A DNA stretch of 5,493 nucleotides from Synechococcales cyanobacterium PMM_0036 (lineage in GTDB: Bacteria; Cyanobacteriota; Cyanobacteriia; Elainellales; Elainellaceae): positions 1-5,493 of the forward strand of contig CASBQM010000619.1 in NCBI GenBank assembly GCA_949127645.1, given 5' to 3'. This document shows positions 1 to 2,805 of this stretch, in pieces. Made by a program: the position numbers and the translations under genes. Positions within the stretch are counted from its first letter, which is position 1. Each line of letters begins with the position of its first letter. The notes beneath the pieces were generated by a model. The model worked only from the letters and a program-made list of their open reading frames with translations, had not been told where the DNA came from and did not search any database.

Positions 1-1
1 A

Positions 2-1057
2 ATTTTTGCAGAATTCGTTGCGCCCTACAGCCCCAAGACTTCTCAGCCCAACGGATCGCTACTGCCACCCACACAGATTCACTGGTTTAATGAACAAGGG
101 CAATTTACGGGACCTCAGGTGTATTCCACCACTCAAGGTCCTGTTAGTCTAGATACAGGCGATCGCGCCCTCAAGATCGATCGCACTCGCCCCTCGCCGC
201 TACGTCTCTTCGTTCAAGGTGAGGAATATCAGTTTTTACAGGTGAAGCTGCCGCTGCCGACGCGGTTTTCTCTCAGCGATCCTAAGCTGGAAGATATACA
301 GCTATTCCCAGGAATCAAGAGCAATCTGCATCTATTTGGCACGGCGGGAGAGGGGCGAATCAATATTCTGGGAACTGACGAACAGGCGCGAGATCAGTTC
401 AGTCGTCTGGTGCATGGGGGTCGCATCAGCCTATTTATCGGCATTGTAGGGACGCTGATCACCTTTCCGCTGGGGCTGCTGGTGGGCGGCGTTTCGGGCT
501 ACTTCGGCGGTGTGGTAGATGTGGTCTTGATGCGAATTGTAGAGGTTCTGATGGTTATTCCTTCTATCTACCTGCTGGTGGCTTTGGGAGGAGTGTTGCC
601 GCCCGGTTTAACTAGCGCTCAGCGATTTCTGCTGATCGTAATTATCACCTCTTTTGTAAGCTGGTCGGGTCTGGCGCGCGTGGTGCGTGGGCAGGTGCTA
701 TCGATTAAAGAACGGGTATATGTGCAGGCGGCAAAAGCAATGGGGGGGCGATCGCTCTATATTATCCTCCGTCATATCCTGCCGCAAACTGCCACTTACA
801 TCATTATTTCTGCCACTCTGACTATTCCTAGCTTTATTGTCGCTGAGGCGGTTCTTAGCCTAATTGGGCTGGGCATTCAGGAGCCAGACCCTTCCTGGGG
901 AAATATGCTGTCGGTTGCCACCAATGCCTCGGTTTTGGTACTGCAACCTTGGCTGGTATGGTCGCCCGCTATTCTGATTGTGCTGACGGTGTTGGCGTTT
1001 AATCTGCTAGGAGATGGCTTGCGCGATGCTCTCGATCCCCGCAATCTTCAGCGCTAG
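2..1057 (+). CDS. ABC transporter permease, OppC/DppC type (5' partial)
   Basis: Inner-membrane permease of a peptide/nickel-type (Opp/Dpp) ABC importer. It would form the channel with a partner permease, two ATPases and a periplasmic binding protein, none of which lie in the window. The frame is open to the left edge (351 visible codons). The codons before the GTG at 119 encode family-like sequence (FAEFVAPYSP, then SLLPPTQIHW), so that GTG is internal and the true start and first membrane helix lie upstream. Numbered from position 2, residues 1-130 are the long extracytoplasmic region after helix 1. Hydrophobic helices follow at about 140-162, 168-194, 207-229, 265-289 and 315-337. The EAA loop that contacts the ATPase is at about 240-262 (VQAAKAMGG...RHILPQ). 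The C-terminus GDGLRDALDPR is typical of OppC/DppC. Family assignment is firm; the substrate cannot be told from sequence, so no symbol is given. Confidence 0.93.
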   Translation: MFAEFVAPYSPKTSQPNGSLLPPTQIHWFNEQGQFTGPQVYSTTQGPVSLDTGDRALKIDRTRPSPLRLFVQGEEYQFLQVKLPLPTRFSLSDPKLEDIQLFPGIKSNLHLFGTAGEGRINILGTDEQARDQFSRLVHGGRISLFIGIVGTLITFPLGLLVGGVSGYFGGVVDVVLMRIVEVLMVIPSIYLLVALGGVLPPGLTSAQRFLLIVIITSFVSWSGLARVVRGQVLSIKERVYVQAAKAMGGRSLYIILRHILPQTATYIIISATLTIPSFIVAEAVLSLIGLGIQEPDPSWGNMLSVATNASVLVLQPWLVWSPAILIVLTVLAFNLLGDGLRDALDPRNLQR

Positions 1058-1107
1058 TCTTTCTTTTAAGCCAGACTTATTTTACGTCAACTTATTTTAC
1101 GCCGAAC
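1058..1107. other. Convergent intergenic gap, permease / tsaB
   Basis: This 50-bp AT-rich spacer lies between the stop codons of two convergent genes. It contains a 12-bp direct repeat (see separate entry). A 5-bp inverted pair, AGTCT at 1056-1060 and AGACT at 1073-1077, has a 12-base loop and no good T-run, so it is not convincing as a terminator. No gene is present. Confidence 0.6.
1075..1101. repeat. 12-bp direct repeat in the convergent gap
   Basis: ACTTATTTTACG occurs at 1075-1086 and again at 1090-1101, separated by 3 bp. It is a short, exact, non-coding repeat. Its role is unknown and it may be only a local duplication. Confidence 0.6.
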
Positions 1108-1779
1108 TTACACCGGGCTTTGTCCATAAAAGGGCAGTACGGTTGACCAGTCCGGGCGATCGCCCCTCTGCCAATCTCGATGTGCCAACTCCAGAAGAGC
1201 GGGAGTCGTTGCCCCTAGTCCATCTTCGGCAGTCATCAGGTGATAAGGTCTGCCCCAAGTTTCGAGAGTTTGTTGCCACTGAGCTTGACTCATTACGGTG
1301 TCTTTTAACAGCAGTTTCAGATCGGGTGAGTAGATTGCAACGTGAACTTCTCCGCGCTGAGCCAGCATTTGCACTGCTAGATCGGGTGGGATAGTCTCAG
1401 TATCTGTATCTGTTATCTTCCTATCTGCCATCTCTCTATTTGCTGTCTCAGATTGGGTACGGTAAGTTTGGGTACGGTAAGTTTGGGCGATCGCGGCTAG
1501 GGTTGAGATACCAAATAGCGGAATGTTGAGCTGCTGAGCGAGAGTTCGTGCGGTGATAACGCCAATGCGAGTGCCTGTGAAACTACCGGCACCCTTGGCA
1601 ACTGCCAGAAATGCTAGGTCTGACCAGATTTGTGGCGACAGAAATTCGGCTAAATATAGGTGTAGATGGGTAGAAACTTCTCGACCAAGCGCCCAAGTTT
1701 GACAGCGCGTCGAATCATCAAAATTACTCAAGGCTAAACCCAGATCTGAACTAGCGGTGTGAATTGCTAAGGCATACAT
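1108..1779 (-). CDS. tsaB: tRNA N6-threonylcarbamoyladenosine biosynthesis protein TsaB
   Basis: TsaB (YeaZ) is the non-catalytic ASKHA-fold partner of TsaD. With TsaE it forms the complex that moves the threonylcarbamoyl group, made by TsaC, onto A37 of ANN-decoding tRNAs in the cytoplasm. Seen here: an N-terminal strand MYALAIHTAS with SDLGLAL; the family signature at residues 63-79 (GAGSFTGTRIGVITART); LNIPLFGISTLAAIAQ at 84-99; the second-half motif QMLAQRGEVHVAIY at 137-150; and the ending VLPFYGQSPV. The length of 223 residues is normal. The usual GPGSFTG reads GAGSFTG. Residues 100-131 are a polar Thr/Arg/Asp/Glu-rich insertion with TYRTQ twice in tandem. The ATG at 1777-1779 fits the conserved N-terminus, but no strong Shine-Dalgarno is visible. 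The gene is convergent with the permease and divergent from the WG-repeat gene. Confidence 0.92.
   Translation of the reverse strand: MYALAIHTASSDLGLALSNFDDSTRCQTWALGREVSTHLHLYLAEFLSPQIWSDLAFLAVAKGAGSFTGTRIGVITARTLAQQLNIPLFGISTLAAIAQTYRTQTYRTQSETANREMADRKITDTDTETIPPDLAVQMLAQRGEVHVAIYSPDLKLLLKDTVMSQAQWQQTLETWGRPYHLMTAEDGLGATTPALLELAHRDWQRGDRPDWSTVLPFYGQSPV
1455..1484 (-). repeat. 15-bp tandem duplication inside tsaB
   Basis: Two perfect adjacent copies of gggtacggtaagttt (+ strand) at 1455-1469 and 1470-1484 encode TYRTQ-TYRTQ in TsaB. Because the unit is five codons long, the frame is kept. It looks like replication slippage in a tolerant surface loop. Confidence 0.9.
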
Positions 1780-1858
1780 GAGAGAATCGTGGGGCTATAT
1801 CAGTTATCAGTTTTTAACAGTAACACTCTTGTTCTGACAAGGAACAGCCTAATCCGCG
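1780..1858. promoter_or_regulatory. Divergent promoter region, tsaB / WG-repeat gene
   Basis: This 79-bp spacer separates two divergent start codons, so promoters for both are expected here or just inside the genes. On the - strand, TTGTCA (1834-1839) lies 17 bases before TTAAAA (1811-1816). The first matches the -35 consensus well and the second matches the -10 poorly, so this is only a weak candidate for tsaB. No convincing sigma-70 pair was found for the + strand. AAGGA at 1839-1843 is 15 bases from the ATG at 1859, too far for a normal ribosome site. Confidence 0.4.
1799..1824. promoter_or_regulatory. Imperfect dyad with 7-bp tandem repeat, possible operator
   Basis: ATCAGTT is repeated in tandem at 1799-1805 and 1806-1812. 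Overlapping it, GTTA-TCA-GTT (1803-1812) faces AAC-AG-TAAC (1816-1824). This gives a 4+3 bp imperfect inverted repeat with a 3-base centre. Its place between divergent genes makes a protein-binding site conceivable, but AT-rich sequence can produce this by chance. Confidence 0.25.
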
Positions 1859-2785
1859 ATGCTTAGATTTGATTTTGCCTCAGATTTTTCCGAAGGACTT
1901 GCCGCCGTGCGTACTGGCGATCGCTATGCCTATATCGATCGCACCGGACGAGAGGTAATCACTGTAGACTCCAGCTTTGACGGCGTATCTGCTTTTTCTG
2001 AAGGGCGGGCGCTGGTGCGTGTCAATGACGTATGTGGCTACATTGACCGCGTGGGAGCTGTAGTGATTCCGCCTCAGTTTCCGGGTGCTAACGCTTTTGC
2101 CAATGGTTTGGCGGCGGTGCGGACGGGCAGTCGCTATGGCTATATCAATTTGACAGGTGAGATAGCGATCGAGCCACAGTTTGCCCTCACCAGCGATTTC
2201 TCGGAAGGAGTGGCGGCGGTTAAGCTAGATGAGCGCTACGGCTATATTGATCCGCAGGGCAAATGGGCGATCGCTCCCCAGTATGAGGATGCCTGGAGTT
2301 TTTCGGAGTCACGAGCAGTTGTTCGAGTTGCGGGGCAACCTTGCTATATCGATCGCACTAGCGCCATCGTGATTCCCTCAACGTTTGACGGGGCTTTTAG
2401 CTTCTCCGAGCGGCTAGGACGAGTTCGCAAGGGATCAATTTGGGGCTTTCTAGATTTGAAAGGGGCTGTGGCGATCGCTCCCAAATTTGACTTTGCCTCA
2501 GATTTTTCGCAAGGCTTAGCGGCGGTTTTGGTGGGTAGCCAGTGGGGCTATATTACTTCGCAGGGGGAGATGGCGATCGCGCCACAGTTTAACTTTGCCG
2601 CCGATTTTTCGTCAGGACTTGCCGCCGTCACCCTCGATGGCAAGATTGGCTATATCGATCGCACTGGGAGAATGGCGATCGCGCCCCAGTTCACCCAAGC
2701 AGGTTCCTTTGCCGAAGGATTTGCCTGGGTAAAGGTGGAGAACAACTGGCATTTCATCGACTCAGAAGGTAATTTTTTGGCATAA
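1859..2785 (+). CDS. WG-repeat (KWG-type) protein, nine repeats
   Basis: Function is unknown; WG repeats are thought to form beta-rich repeat domains, often associated with binding roles. The 308-residue product is repeat from end to end. Its core unit is roughly F..A..FSEGLAAVR.G..YGYID..G..AIAPQF. The aromatic of the GYID core falls at residues 25, 61, 95, 129, 163, 197, 231, 265 and 299, giving one 36-residue step and then seven of exactly 34. True Trp-Gly occurs only at 195-196 and 229-230; other copies have Tyr-Gly, Cys-Gly, Ile-Gly or decayed forms. No signal peptide, membrane helix or extra domain is visible, so it is probably cytoplasmic. The ATG at 1859 is the first start after an in-frame TAA at 1850-1852. 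It opens mid-repeat, and no good ribosome site precedes it. The gene is single on its strand and convergent with the DUF4912 gene 20 bp away. Confidence 0.88.
   Translation: MLRFDFASDFSEGLAAVRTGDRYAYIDRTGREVITVDSSFDGVSAFSEGRALVRVNDVCGYIDRVGAVVIPPQFPGANAFANGLAAVRTGSRYGYINLTGEIAIEPQFALTSDFSEGVAAVKLDERYGYIDPQGKWAIAPQYEDAWSFSESRAVVRVAGQPCYIDRTSAIVIPSTFDGAFSFSERLGRVRKGSIWGFLDLKGAVAIAPKFDFASDFSQGLAAVLVGSQWGYITSQGEMAIAPQFNFAADFSSGLAAVTLDGKIGYIDRTGRMAIAPQFTQAGSFAEGFAWVKVENNWHFIDSEGNFLA
1874..2508 (+). repeat. DNA-level repeats in the WG gene
   Basis: The protein repeats are still partly visible as identical DNA. The 17-mer tttgcctcagatttttc occurs at 1874-1890 and 2492-2508, encoding the same part of repeats 1 and 7. 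A 15-mer, ctatatcgatcgcac, occurs in three copies (near 1930, 2342 and 2650, the last beyond this span). This suggests copying between units rather than only protein-level selection. Confidence 0.7.
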
Positions 2786-2799
2786 GGCTCAAGCCTTTT
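2784..2799 (+). terminator. Weak hairpin plus T-run after the WG gene
   Basis: AAGGC (2784-2788), loop TCAA, and GCCTT (2793-2797) are followed by two more T residues. The stem overlaps the TAA stop and has only 5 bp with a 4-base T-run (2796-2799), so as an intrinsic terminator it is marginal. Nothing equivalent reads in the - direction. Confidence 0.3.
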
Positions 2800-2805
2800 C
2801 CTCAT

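Noticed and set aside
119..121. GTG as the start of the permease
   Set aside because: The 39 in-frame codons before it are open and match the expected N-terminal part of long-loop OppC/DppC proteins; starting here would also lose the first membrane helix.
1056..1077. Inverted pair AGTCT/AGACT as a terminator for the permease or tsaB
   Set aside because: It has only a 5-bp AT-rich stem, a 12-base loop and no following T-run in either direction.
1014..1394. Open + strand frame of 126 codons
   Set aside because: It overlaps the permease end and lies antisense to tsaB, which has clear family motifs. The translation resembles no family I know.
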